From a virus, in the IMG/VR virus record IMGVR_UViG_3300032224_001591, positions 62,001 to 126,000 of that record: 64,000 nucleotides of DNA. One strand, 5' to 3'. The stretch's first letter is position 1; each line of letters opens with the position of its first letter. The translations under genes and the position numbers were made by a program. Positions 36,975 through 45,926 of this stretch are shown in pieces. The notes below the pieces were generated by a model that did no database searches, was not told the origin of the DNA, and saw nothing but the letters and a program-made list of their open reading frames with translations.

Positions 36975-37964
36975 ATGAATAAAAATATTTTAACACCACG
37001 CATAATTTATAAACCCTTTGAATACCCCGAAGCATATGACTACTGGTTAAAACAACAACAAGCACATTGGTTACATACAGAAGTTCCCATGATGTCAGAT
37101 TTAAATGACTGGAATCAAAATTTAACCGCAACTGAAAAAAATGTAATAGGTTCTATTTTAAAAGGTTTTGCCCAAACCGAAACAATTGTGAATGATTATT
37201 GGAGTGGATTAGTTACAAAATGGTTTCGTAAACCTGAAATTATAATGATGGCTGTTACATTTGCTAATATGGAAACAGTACATGCTGAAGCATATGCATT
37301 ATTAAATGAAACTTTAGGTTTAGATAATTTTAGCGAATTCCTTGAAGATGAAGCTACAATGGCGAAAATCCAAACACTAATGGACGTTAGAGATCACCAC
37401 ACATCAGAAGAAAATTTACCTGAAATTGCTAAATCATTAGCTATATTCTCAGCGTTTACTGAAGGTGTAAATTTATTTAGTTCGTTTGCTGTATTATTAT
37501 CATTCAAACTAGAAAATAAACTTAAAGGTGTAGGTCAAATAGTTGAATGGAGTATTAGAGATGAATCAATGCACTCAGAAGCCGGTTGTTGGTTGTTTAG
37601 AACATTAATGGAAGAAAAACCAGAATTAAAAACTGACGAATTAATTAAAAGTATTAAAGAAGCAGCATTATTATCGTTAAAATTAGAATTAGATTTTATT
37701 AATAAAGTTTTTGAATTAGGTGATTTAACAACTATATCAAAATATGATTTAATTAATTTTATCAAACATAGAGTAAATACCAAAATGAATGATTTAGGTT
37801 TACGTGCTGTGGTTCCTACAAAGGATATAGATAAAGAAGCAGTTAAAAGAATGAAATGGTTTGACTCATTAAGTGCTGGAAAACAACATACAGATTTCTT
37901 TGCATCACGAGTAACCAATTATAGTAAAGGAACAATGACTTGGGACGAATCAGCAATTTTTTAA
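36975..37964 (+). CDS. nrdB: Ribonucleotide reductase class I small subunit
   Basis: 329 residues. Iron ligands and radical Tyr are present: Glu100, His103 and Tyr107 in FANMETVHAEAYALLNE, and a second Glu/His pair in RDESMHSEAG. It makes the tyrosyl radical for deoxynucleotide synthesis. It lies 6 nt after the helicase and 12 nt before nrdA; the order nrdB-nrdA is the reverse of most host operons. No intron or intein is present. Confidence 0.93.
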   Translation: MNKNILTPRIIYKPFEYPEAYDYWLKQQQAHWLHTEVPMMSDLNDWNQNLTATEKNVIGSILKGFAQTETIVNDYWSGLVTKWFRKPEIIMMAVTFANMETVHAEAYALLNETLGLDNFSEFLEDEATMAKIQTLMDVRDHHTSEENLPEIAKSLAIFSAFTEGVNLFSSFAVLLSFKLENKLKGVGQIVEWSIRDESMHSEAGCWLFRTLMEEKPELKTDELIKSIKEAALLSLKLELDFINKVFELGDLTTISKYDLINFIKHRVNTKMNDLGLRAVVPTKDIDKEAVKRMKWFDSLSAGKQHTDFFASRVTNYSKGTMTWDESAIF

Positions 37965-37976
37965 TAAAACAAATTT

Positions 37977-39689
37977 ATGGACAATAACTTAATATCAGAT
38001 TATACACAGTGGGAAGCAGGTAAAGATTATCCCGAATTTTTCGACGAAATCTCTCTTGCTACAATATCAAAAGGTTATCTTTTACCTGGTGAAACGCCTA
38101 AAAAAGCATATAAAAGAGTTGCGGCGGCTGTAGCACAACGTATTAACCGCCCTGACTTAGAAAGTAAATTTTTTAAATACATTTGGAATGGATGGATTGG
38201 ACTTGCAAGCCCTGTTCTCTCAAACACGGGAACTGACAGGGGATTGCCAATCAGCTGCTTTGGGATCGATACTCCGGATTCAATCAGAGGCATTGGCCTT
38301 ACAAACGCTGAACTTATGCGACTCACAAGCCTTGGAGGCGGTGTCGGGATCTCATTGTCAAGAATTAGACCTAGAGGAAAAGAAATTACCGGAAACGGAA
38401 AATCAGAAGGAGTAGTACCTTGGGCTAAAATTTATGATTCTTCAATTATTGCTACAAATCAAGGTAGTGTAAGAAGAGGAGCAGCATCAGTAAACTTAAA
38501 TATCGAACACCCTGATATTAAGGAATTTTTAAATATTCGTAGACCTAAAGGTGACCCAAATCGCCAATGTTTAAACTTACATCAGTGTGTTGTGATAAAT
38601 GATAGTTTTATGCGTAGAATTGAAAACCGCGACCCTGAAGCAATTTCATTGTGGTTAGAGGTATTAAAAACACGTATGGAAACTGGTGAACCTTACGTTA
38701 TGTGGGAAGATAATGTTAATAAAGATAATCCTATTGCTTATGCAATGAATAATCTTAAAGTATCAATGACAAACATTTGTACTGAAATTACATTATTCAC
38801 AGATGAAGAACATAGCTTTATTTGTTGTTTATCTTCACTTAACTTAGCAAAATATAATGAATGGAAAGATACGGATTGTGTTGAAACAGCAATTTACTTC
38901 TTAGATGGTGTAATGGAAGAATTTATCCAAAAAACCAATGGTAAAGAAAGTATGCGTCGTACACATAATCACGCTAGAAAAGGTAGAGCATTAGGTTTAG
39001 GTGTAATGGGATGGCATACATTCTTACAAGCACAAAACTTACCATTCAATTCAGTTGCATCAACAGCTTGGACACATAAAATATTTAGTGATATTAAGAC
39101 TAAAGCAGAAGCGGCGTCAATGAAATTAGCACAAGAATATGGTGAACCGCAATGGTGTAAAGGTACTGGTATGAGAAATACTCACTTGTTAGCTATCGCA
39201 CCTACCGTGTCAAATTCGGTTATAACGGGCGGAATAAGCGCAGGCATCGAACCTTTACCCGCTAACATATACACGTTTAATGGAGCGAAGGGTACGTTCA
39301 TTAGAAAAAATAAATCATTAGAAGCTTTATTGGAATCTAAAGGACATAACACTGAAGATGTTTGGGATAGAATATTAGGAGATGGTGGTTCAGTACAAAA
39401 TCTATCAGATGATATTTTAACACCAACTGAAAAAGAAATATACTTAACATTCAGCGAAGTTAACCAATTAGAATTAGTTCGTCAAGCAGCAATTCGCCAA
39501 AAATATATTGACCAAACACAGTCATTAAATTTAAGCTTTGACCCTACAGATTCACCAAAATGGATTAATCAAGTACATATGGAAGCGTATAAATTAGGTA
39601 TTAAAACGCTTTATTATTTACGTACCGATTCAGTCATAAAAGGTGATTTAGGTTCTCGCACAGCTGATTGTATCGCCTGTGAGGGGTAA
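37977..39689 (+). CDS. nrdA: Ribonucleotide reductase class I large subunit
   Basis: 570 residues, shorter than E. coli NrdA (761) because it lacks the N-terminal ATP-cone, so overall activity regulation is absent. Active-site elements: LPISCF, the N-x-C-x-E motif in MTNICTEI, the partner Cys in FICCLSSLNLA, the radical-relay pair in TLYYLRTDS and the redox tail ending CIACEG. Two internal patches (38221-38340 and 39181-39300) are about 50% GC in an otherwise AT-rich gene, and both encode the most conserved motifs. Works with NrdB; the two thioredoxins in this window could supply electrons. Confidence 0.93.
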   Translation: MDNNLISDYTQWEAGKDYPEFFDEISLATISKGYLLPGETPKKAYKRVAAAVAQRINRPDLESKFFKYIWNGWIGLASPVLSNTGTDRGLPISCFGIDTPDSIRGIGLTNAELMRLTSLGGGVGISLSRIRPRGKEITGNGKSEGVVPWAKIYDSSIIATNQGSVRRGAASVNLNIEHPDIKEFLNIRRPKGDPNRQCLNLHQCVVINDSFMRRIENRDPEAISLWLEVLKTRMETGEPYVMWEDNVNKDNPIAYAMNNLKVSMTNICTEITLFTDEEHSFICCLSSLNLAKYNEWKDTDCVETAIYFLDGVMEEFIQKTNGKESMRRTHNHARKGRALGLGVMGWHTFLQAQNLPFNSVASTAWTHKIFSDIKTKAEAASMKLAQEYGEPQWCKGTGMRNTHLLAIAPTVSNSVITGGISAGIEPLPANIYTFNGAKGTFIRKNKSLEALLESKGHNTEDVWDRILGDGGSVQNLSDDILTPTEKEIYLTFSEVNQLELVRQAAIRQKYIDQTQSLNLSFDPTDSPKWINQVHMEAYKLGIKTLYYLRTDSVIKGDLGSRTADCIACEG

Positions 39690-39710
39690 TGGACTTTTAT
39701 ATAATTTGAT

Positions 39711-39732
39711 AGGGGGTCTTTTGACCCCCTTT
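39711..39732 (+). terminator. Rho-independent terminator after nrdA
   Basis: AGGGGGTC (39711-39718), TTTT loop, GACCCCCT (39723-39730), then TT. The strongest stem in the window by GC content. A TATTTATG element follows at once. Confidence 0.85.
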
Positions 39733-39748
39733 CATATTTATGTATAAC
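39733..39748 (+). promoter_or_regulatory. TATTTAT-type element before the envelope cassette
   Basis: CATATTTATGTATAAC directly after the terminator and 46 nt before the start codon at 39795. A promoter is required here, and this is the only candidate I see. Confidence 0.45.
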
Positions 39749-39794
39749 AAGTTGTCTTAAATAGTTCTATAAACCCTTAAATTATTTAAACAAC

Positions 39795-40901
39795 ATGAAA
39801 AAACTTCTTTTAGCACTATTGTGCTTGATCCCTGCGGTAACATTCGCGCAAACGGGTCCCGCTGCTCCCGGAGCAGGTAATTACCTATTAATTGACACCA
39901 CTTACACCGTAGGTACGTCAGTAGCAAACCAAACCAAAGCAAAAATCACGTACAAAAACTCAACAGGTACGAAAGTAACCGGGGTTCAGTTCCGTGTATT
40001 CTATGATAAGGTTGCGTTTAAAACACCATCAGTAGCATTAGTTACAGCAAATTCAGATTTGAACTTGCAATATGTAAATGATACTACAAATGGTAATATC
40101 ACTATTACATTAGTGTACATTGGTAGTTCTTCTACTTATACACTACCAAATGCTGAAACGTTTGAAATTACGTTCAACCACGCTCCAGCAGCAACATTCC
40201 AGTATTTAACAGCAATTGATTCGATGAAGTTTACAGGTGCTTTATCTTATAGTCAATTAGCATCTAAACAATCAGGTATGGATACTACCTTAAGCTTATA
40301 TAGCTATGGTGGTTATTTTTACAGACCTAGATTTACTTACACAGCTACATTTACAAACGTAACTGGTACTCCATCTAAAAACATCACTGTATCATTAGAG
40401 AAAAAACCTAAAACAAGTGGTGCTTGGACTATCGTTACAACTAAATCAACTGGATTAACGGGTACTGTATCTTATGATGAATTCATTGATACTACTTATT
40501 GGGCAGTTAGATTAGAAGTTAAAGGCGATACAATATCAACGGGTAATATAGTTTCAGTAGCAGATGCTCAAAAAGTAAACCAATTCGTATTAGGCACAGC
40601 AACACCAGCAGGATTTGATTTTTATTCATCTGATGTAAATGGTGATAATCAAATCTCAATCTCAGATGCTTATGTAATATTTGGTAGAATTGCAGGTAGA
40701 TTTAATACTTGGGTTAACAACGTTAAAGATATTAAATTCTTTACAGCAACCGAATACAATACAATTAACACATCAACAACTAACTTAACAGCAACTACAC
40801 CAGGAGTAACCAATTTCACATACAATATCGTAGCAGGCCAACCAAACTCAGTAACATATTACGTGTTAGGTATGGGTGATGCTAATGGAACGGGTATATG
40901 A
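39795..40901 (+). CDS. Secreted cohesin-like/dockerin-like protein, N-terminal part
   Basis: 368 residues. MKKLLLALLCLIPAVTFAQ is a signal peptide with an AxA-like cut site. Residues 20-160 look like a cohesin-type beta-sandwich (GVQFRVFYDKVAFKTPSVAL). A second beta domain follows, then two dockerin-like repeats, the better one being DVNGDNQISISDAYVIFGR with the Asp/Asn calcium loop. The frame ends at TGA 40899-40901 but continues in the same frame in the next entry, so the original gene probably spanned 39795-41687 (about 630 residues). The dockerin module is repeated in the protein at 44767. Confidence 0.75.
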   Translation: MKKLLLALLCLIPAVTFAQTGPAAPGAGNYLLIDTTYTVGTSVANQTKAKITYKNSTGTKVTGVQFRVFYDKVAFKTPSVALVTANSDLNLQYVNDTTNGNITITLVYIGSSSTYTLPNAETFEITFNHAPAATFQYLTAIDSMKFTGALSYSQLASKQSGMDTTLSLYSYGGYFYRPRFTYTATFTNVTGTPSKNITVSLEKKPKTSGAWTIVTTKSTGLTGTVSYDEFIDTTYWAVRLEVKGDTISTGNIVSVADAQKVNQFVLGTATPAGFDFYSSDVNGDNQISISDAYVIFGRIAGRFNTWVNNVKDIKFFTATEYNTINTSTTNLTATTPGVTNFTYNIVAGQPNSVTYYVLGMGDANGTGI

Positions 40902-41687
40902 ATGGCAAGACTGACGCCTATAAAAATTACTAACCCAAACAATAGTGACTATATTATAGACGAAACAGTCGAATACTTGGCTAACTTGAATACGATTGAA
41001 GTTAGATTGCCATCTTTATCAGTTGATGAAGGTAATTTAGTAAACATACCTATAAAGGTTTTTACTAATGGTGAAAGATTAGGAGCATTACAGCTTGCGA
41101 TGAAATTTGATACAACATTATTAGCATTTAAAGGTGTAATAGCTGAAGAAAAAGTTGGTAATTGGATGTCATTTGTGAATCCAAATAGCGGAGTGATTGA
41201 GTGGGGTGGATATGATGTTACTAATAACGAACACTTATTAAATAATGAAGAACAAGTTTTAACGCTTCAATTTCAAGCATTAAAACCTAAAGCAAATTGG
41301 AATACATCACCGTTGTATGTTACTCGCAAATTTGCGGGTAACAGTACAGCGACTGACTTAAACATAACCCCAACTGATGGTAGAGTTGAGATTAAAAGAA
41401 TTAAAAATCCAAACGCGATTCAAGACGATGCTGTAGCAACTATACAAGTAAGTCCAAATCCAACAACAGGAGAAATAACAGTTCAATTCTCAGTACCTAA
41501 AGACGGACAAACAATGGTTGCACTATATGACCAAAATGGAAGAAAAATATATACAGTTGTCGAGGGAAACATGCCTAAGGGTATTTATACGTATAAAGCA
41601 AACATTAGTGATTTTAAAGCAGGTATGTACGTAGCTAATTTAAGTACTAGTGAATATAAAACATATAGTAAATTAATATTAAATTAA
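40902..41687 (+). CDS. Cohesin domain plus T9SS type A sorting domain, C-terminal part in the same frame
   Basis: 261 residues from the ATG right after an in-frame TGA. LPSLSVDEGNLVNIPIKVFT then LGALQLAMKFDTTLLAFKGV is a cohesin domain. The last 75 residues are a type IX secretion sorting tail: VSPNPTTGEITVQFSVPKDG, ALYDQNGRKIYTV, KGIYTYKANISDFKAGMYVA and the final YSKLILN. T9SS occurs only in Bacteroidota. Alone, this product has no signal peptide and could not reach the T9SS, so it makes sense only as the end of the upstream protein, by readthrough or before a nonsense mutation. Reinitiation at the adjacent ATG is possible but would give a cytoplasmic product. Confidence 0.75.
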   Translation: MARLTPIKITNPNNSDYIIDETVEYLANLNTIEVRLPSLSVDEGNLVNIPIKVFTNGERLGALQLAMKFDTTLLAFKGVIAEEKVGNWMSFVNPNSGVIEWGGYDVTNNEHLLNNEEQVLTLQFQALKPKANWNTSPLYVTRKFAGNSTATDLNITPTDGRVEIKRIKNPNAIQDDAVATIQVSPNPTTGEITVQFSVPKDGQTMVALYDQNGRKIYTVVEGNMPKGIYTYKANISDFKAGMYVANLSTSEYKTYSKLILN

Positions 41688-41688
41688 A

Positions 41689-41817
41689 ATGAAAAAATTA
41701 TTAATATTTATAGTTATAACAATGTTAAGTTCTTGCGTTGTTATGGTAAAACCAAAATACGGATGTAAAGGTAATTATTTCCACCATCCAATCCATAAAA
41801 TAAAACACCATTTTTAA
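41689..41817 (+). CDS. Small lipoprotein
   Basis: 42 residues, too short for routine ORF calling. The sequence MKKLLIFIVITMLSSCVVMV has a lipobox (LSSC) with Cys16 as the lipidated residue. The short mature part is His/Lys-rich (NYFHHPIHKIKHHF). Its stop is directly followed by the ATG of the next gene. It could be an outer spanin-like lysis component or part of the envelope cassette. An AATATTTATAG stretch lies inside its start. Confidence 0.6.
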   Translation: MKKLLIFIVITMLSSCVVMVKPKYGCKGNYFHHPIHKIKHHF

Positions 41818-42168
41818 ATGAAAAATCCATTTAATAAATTACTAGGACAACCAGATCCAGTACAAGTAGAAGATAAAAATCGCTTCTATTACATGTTGCA
41901 ACAAATGCAAGTTAATCGTTGGAAAATTACAGGTATTGTATTATTCCTATTTTTCTTTATCATATTCGGTATTAATATGGCCGTTATGTTTAAATTAGAA
42001 ATAGCTGAAAATTGGAAAGAAATGTTACTTATATTATTAGGTGCATTCGTAGGTAACTTAAATAAAGTAGTAGACTACTGGTTTAACTCTGAAGACAGAG
42101 ATAAAATGCTAATTCAGAAAGTAGACGAAGAAGACGGAGTATCATTATCAAACACTTTAAATCCATAA
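41818..42168 (+). CDS. Two-TM membrane protein (possible holin)
   Basis: 116 residues. Hydrophobic segments at about 36-58 (ITGIVLFLFFFIIFGINMAV) and 66-86 (MLLILLGAFVGNLNKVVDYW), with a charged cytoplasmic tail. The second segment ending VVDYWFNS recalls small phage holins of the type that end in a YWF-x-S motif. It abuts the small lipoprotein gene and lies 4.8 kb from the endolysin, so a lysis role is uncertain. Confidence 0.5.
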   Translation: MKNPFNKLLGQPDPVQVEDKNRFYYMLQQMQVNRWKITGIVLFLFFFIIFGINMAVMFKLEIAENWKEMLLILLGAFVGNLNKVVDYWFNSEDRDKMLIQKVDEEDGVSLSNTLNP

Positions 42169-42172
42169 TAAA

Positions 42173-42505
42173 ATGTCAGAAGAACAAAATGTAGAGACTA
42201 ACGACGGAACTTGGTCAGGTCTTAAAAAAACAATCGTTGGTGCAATTTCAACAGCAGTATTAGCAGGTGGTACTTGGGTTACTACAACATTATTTGGTGG
42301 TGGTCACGATAAAGAAGAGACTAAAACTGAACAACCCGCAGCCGCTCCTGTTATTAATGTTAATTTAGAAAATAACAATACTAACCAACAAAAACAATCA
42401 GGTGGAACTACTACAATTATTAAAGAAAAAACTGTAGAAAAAGCAGCTCCAGCTAAAGAAGAAAAACCAGCTAAAAAATCTGAAACAGAAGACGCTCCAT
42501 GGTAA
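42173..42505 (+). CDS. Small single-TM protein with charged low-complexity tail
   Basis: 110 residues. One hydrophobic stretch (about 20-42, IVGAISTAVLAGGTWVTTTL) followed by an Asn/Lys/Glu/Ala-rich tail ending EDAPW. The last bases overlap the start of the next gene. Not recognised; likely membrane-anchored with a flexible tail. Confidence 0.5.
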   Translation: MSEEQNVETNDGTWSGLKKTIVGAISTAVLAGGTWVTTTLFGGGHDKEETKTEQPAAAPVINVNLENNNTNQQKQSGGTTTIIKEKTVEKAAPAKEEKPAKKSETEDAPW

Positions 42506-43206
42506 GATTATTAATCATATTATTGTTTTTACCTTTGTTTTCTTGTGCTCAAATTGGTAGCATAAAAACAGAAAAATTTAAAGCTAAATTTGAAACCGGG
42601 ATCTCTATAGACTCGGTTTCAAACTATACTGATACTATCAAAGTACCAATTCAATTATTAAAAATTGGATTTACTGAAGAATTATATGAAATGTATCCTG
42701 AATTAAAGGATAAACGTGTTGGTTTAGGTGTAACAAATATTGTTATTGAATACCTTGAAATGACTAATCGTTTTGAATTTACAGAAGATAAATTGGAAAT
42801 TAAAGAAAGAATGATTAACCAATTTAAAGCATCTGCTAAAGGATTTACTGAAAACAAATTAGATGGTAAAGGTAAAATTAAACTAGCTAAATATTTCGTT
42901 TATATTGAAGTATATGACTTCAGTGTTTCCGAAGACGAAGTTGTAAAAGTAAAAGGTAAAGCAACAGCAACACAAACTACTCGTTTAGGTTTACAAGTTA
43001 AATTTGTAGATGCTGAATCAGGAACTATTATTACAGGTAGTGATATGGGTGAAGCATCAACTGTAAAAACATCTTCAATCTTAAGCGATGTAGATGAAAT
43101 TAAATTTAACCAATCTACAATTGGTATTACAACTAAAAAAGCACTTGAATCAGCTAGTGCTAATGTTATTGTAAAATTAATTAAAAAAGGAGTATTTAAG
43201 TCATAA
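42499..43206 (+). CDS. CsgG-family outer-membrane lipoprotein
   Basis: 235 residues. LLIILLFLPLFSCAQ is a lipoprotein signal with Cys16. The mature part follows the CsgG pattern: VGLGVTNIVIEYLEMTNRFE, a central KYFVYIEVYDFSVSEDE in place of the usual LGAdylV strand, then TTRLGLQVKFVDAESGTIIT and a conserved-looking C-terminal helix. CsgG forms a nonameric outer-membrane pore that exports curli subunits. A phage-encoded version next to secreted and barrel proteins is unusual. It could export a cassette protein or act on the host envelope; both are inference. Confidence 0.65.
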   Translation: MVRLLIILLFLPLFSCAQIGSIKTEKFKAKFETGISIDSVSNYTDTIKVPIQLLKIGFTEELYEMYPELKDKRVGLGVTNIVIEYLEMTNRFEFTEDKLEIKERMINQFKASAKGFTENKLDGKGKIKLAKYFVYIEVYDFSVSEDEVVKVKGKATATQTTRLGLQVKFVDAESGTIITGSDMGEASTVKTSSILSDVDEIKFNQSTIGITTKKALESASANVIVKLIKKGVFKS

Positions 43207-43526
43207 TGAAAACAAAATTATTTGTACTAGCACTTATTTTAATAGTTGTAACAAACGCTTATTTTAAATATACTGAGCGTAAGGAAATAATTAAACAAAA
43301 TGAAGAATTAGTTCAAACCATAAATGCTGTAGAAAAAACAGTTAAAGATTATAAAAAAATAGTTACTGAAGTAGAAAATGATCCTTGCTTAACAGAAGGA
43401 GCAGCTGCCGCTATTATAGATAGTGCAATTACTGGAAGTGATAGTTATACTGAAACAGGTTACCAAGATCCCTCAATGGTTGTAATAGATTCAGTATTGG
43501 CTATAACTTCAAAAGTAAACAAATAA
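43206..43526 (+). CDS. Signal-anchor protein with coiled coil (spanin-like layout)
   Basis: 106 residues. An N-terminal membrane anchor (MKTKLFVLALILIVVTNAYF), then a charged helical segment (KEIIKQNEELVQTINAVEKT) and a soluble tail. The layout resembles an inner-membrane spanin, but the gene is inside the envelope cassette and has no paired outer spanin except possibly the small lipoprotein at 41689. Both its start and its stop overlap neighbouring genes by one base. Confidence 0.45.
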   Translation: MKTKLFVLALILIVVTNAYFKYTERKEIIKQNEELVQTINAVEKTVKDYKKIVTEVENDPCLTEGAAAAIIDSAITGSDSYTETGYQDPSMVVIDSVLAITSKVNK

Positions 43527-44767
43527 TGAAATATTTACTAACCATATTGTTAGTAATAGTTGGATTGGTTAGCTACGGCCAATCCTTCAACTATGCTTAC
43601 TTCGATCCGTGTGACGGTAATTTAAAAACAGTAGCTGTTCCTTTAGGACAAAATCAAATAGCAGTTACTTACTTTAATCAAGTAAAATCATTTGACTTAA
43701 TAGATTTAACAAATGGTGTATTTGATACTTGGGTAAAAAATACTTATAACACTTATAGAACAACTTCACCTTGTGCTGGTGTAGGTATTACAAATGTAAT
43801 AACACAATCTCAAGGTACAACTGTTACTTTAACAGGTATAATAAATACAGTTGCTAATCTATCATTTCCTAGCCCTAACGCTCCTGATCCTAACGAACCA
43901 CCAGCAACACCTGATATAGATGTAAGTAGTGATGTTGGAGGTGGAGAAGGAACTGGAGGTGATATAGGTGGAGGTGGAGACGCAGCAGGCGGAGGATCAG
44001 ATGTAATGAGTGGAACAAGCAATAGTATTAAATCATCAGACGGAGGAGGAGATAGCGGAGGAGGAAGTGGAGGTTCATCTGGTGGTGGGAGTAAAAGTGG
44101 AGGTGGTAGTAATAAATCATCTTCAAACCAAAAACAAAATGTTTTAAAACCAACAGTAATTGGCTCAAGTGATTTAGTGGCTTATAGTTCAGCTGATAAA
44201 ACTAGAGGTGGTAAAATATCAGGTGGTTATACTTCAACTAGATGGGATGGATTAAGAACAAGTGGTTGTTTATTTGATTATTCAACTCAAATACAAGGAC
44301 CTAACATTACTGGTTTTTATGGTTGGATAGGTAAGAAACGAACTACATTATTATCAAACACAGTATCAATTGGATTTGAAGGTAAAGGTTCACTTTACAA
44401 TTCAGTTGCGTTTGGTCAAGTAGTTAACTGGGCTGGTATTAAATTAGTTTATATGGCTTCGGCTTCATATGGACATATTTATAAACAGCAACTAATTGGT
44501 ACTTCAGCGATTGTAGGTGCAATGTATGATTTTAAAATAGCAAAAGTTATAGGTGTTAAGTTAACTAGTTTATTAGTTTATTCTCCTTACATGCAATACT
44601 ATAACGATTTACTTTTAAAATCACCATTAGTAGTATTACCATCAATAGGTACTAATGTTAGTTTAACTAAAAACTTTAAAATTAATTTGAATTTAGGAGG
44701 TGCTTATCAAGTAGGTACTGGTGCTCTAAATTATTCATTTATTATAGGTTCTAGAATAGCATTATAA
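43526..44767 (+). CDS. Secreted protein with Gly/Ser linker and outer-membrane beta-barrel-like C-terminus
   Basis: 413 residues. MKYLLTILLVIVGLVSYGQ is a signal peptide. An N-terminal globular part with two Cys is followed by a long Gly/Ser/Asp-rich linker (about 135-205). The last 200 residues alternate hydrophobic strands and turns (SIGFEGKGSLYNSVAFGQVV, INLNLGGAYQVGTGALNYSF) and end GSRIAL, the look of an outer-membrane barrel. The start overlaps the preceding stop. It probably inserts in the host outer membrane; the function is not identified. Confidence 0.6.
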   Translation: MKYLLTILLVIVGLVSYGQSFNYAYFDPCDGNLKTVAVPLGQNQIAVTYFNQVKSFDLIDLTNGVFDTWVKNTYNTYRTTSPCAGVGITNVITQSQGTTVTLTGIINTVANLSFPSPNAPDPNEPPATPDIDVSSDVGGGEGTGGDIGGGGDAAGGGSDVMSGTSNSIKSSDGGGDSGGGSGGSSGGGSKSGGGSNKSSSNQKQNVLKPTVIGSSDLVAYSSADKTRGGKISGGYTSTRWDGLRTSGCLFDYSTQIQGPNITGFYGWIGKKRTTLLSNTVSIGFEGKGSLYNSVAFGQVVNWAGIKLVYMASASYGHIYKQQLIGTSAIVGAMYDFKIAKVIGVKLTSLLVYSPYMQYYNDLLLKSPLVVLPSIGTNVSLTKNFKINLNLGGAYQVGTGALNYSFIIGSRIAL

Positions 44768-45924
44768 TGAAACATTTATTAACTATATTATTCGTTTTAT
44801 TATCATTTGTAGGTTACAGTCAATTTACTTACAGTGGTTATATTTATAATTCAGATGGATCAGGAGCAAATAATGTGCCTGTTAAAGTATATAAACGTAC
44901 AACCACAACTACATCTACAGGTACTACATCAGTAAGAATATTTAGAACACACGCTGGTAATGGTAGTACAAATCAATATGCTCAGTGGCCACTGAGTAGA
45001 GTAGAAATGGATAAATGTTTTAATACCGCTTATACAAATACTACTTTATGGTGGAGTGGCAGTTTAGCAGCTACAGCATCTTTAAATTTTAACGCTTATA
45101 CAACATTAACATCAGCTGGAGCATCAGTACCAGGTGGTGGGGATTATTATGCTACTGAAGTTACATTTGTAATTTATCCTAAAGAAACAGGAACATATAC
45201 TTTTGGATTAACATCAGACGATGGTGGTGATTTATGGTTAGTTGGATATGGAAATGTAATTGAATGGTATGGAGGTAAAGGTACAGGTCAATATGTTTAT
45301 GGTAGTGTTAGTTTAACAGCAGGAACCGCTTATACATTTATAGCTAGAATGCAAGAATATGCTGGGGGTGATGGTTTATTAGTTTATTGGAAACGTCCTT
45401 CACAAGTGAGTTATTCATTACAAACAGACGAAATAGGACAATCATCAACTTCAACTACAGCTTGGGCTTTAGATGCTACTGCTTATACAAATTCGTCAGG
45501 ATTATATTCAATATCAAGACCAACAGGTACAGGTGTTGAATGGTATTTACAATATGATGCTCCAACACCCGTTACAGCGCTCACAAATACTGATATAACA
45601 GCAGTAAGTAATATAGTTAATACTAAAACAGCATTTAATGGTATTTACTATTACATGTATGATGTAAATGGAGATAACAAAGTAACAATATCAGACGCCT
45701 ATTATATTAGTGGTAGAAAATGGAATATATTTACTGATTGGATTAGTTCATTTAAATCAAGATACTTTACTCCAGCGCAATATAATGCTATTAAAGCAAC
45801 AACATCAAATCTAAAAACAACATATCCAGGTGTAAGTTCAATTACAACAAATAGCCCTACATCAGGCGGCACAGCAAACTATTATTTAATCGCACCTGGT
45901 TATTCAGGAGCAGTAAGTTACTAA
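44767..45924 (+). CDS. Secreted PA14-domain protein with C-terminal dockerin-like module
   Basis: 385 residues. Signal peptide MKHLLTILFVLLSFVGYSQ. Residues about 75-225 are a PA14 domain: FVIYPKETGTYTFGLTSDDG, GDLWLVGYG and TAYTFIARMQEYAGGDGLLV, a fold linked to carbohydrate binding. The C-terminal 110 residues match the dockerin-like module of the 39795 protein: DVNGDNKVTISDAYYISGR followed by W-containing helices. No T9SS tail. A dockerin here and a cohesin in the reading frame at 40902 suggest the two could bind each other at the cell surface; this is inferred. Confidence 0.7.
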   Translation: MKHLLTILFVLLSFVGYSQFTYSGYIYNSDGSGANNVPVKVYKRTTTTTSTGTTSVRIFRTHAGNGSTNQYAQWPLSRVEMDKCFNTAYTNTTLWWSGSLAATASLNFNAYTTLTSAGASVPGGGDYYATEVTFVIYPKETGTYTFGLTSDDGGDLWLVGYGNVIEWYGGKGTGQYVYGSVSLTAGTAYTFIARMQEYAGGDGLLVYWKRPSQVSYSLQTDEIGQSSTSTTAWALDATAYTNSSGLYSISRPTGTGVEWYLQYDAPTPVTALTNTDITAVSNIVNTKTAFNGIYYYMYDVNGDNKVTISDAYYISGRKWNIFTDWISSFKSRYFTPAQYNAIKATTSNLKTTYPGVSSITTNSPTSGGTANYYLIAPGYSGAVSY

Positions 45925-45926
45925 TT

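Noticed and set aside
40899-40901. General recoding of TGA as an amino acid in this phage
   Set aside because: TGA ends genes at 18899-18901 and 55325-55327 as normal stops, and no suppressor tRNA was seen; the case at 40899 is local.
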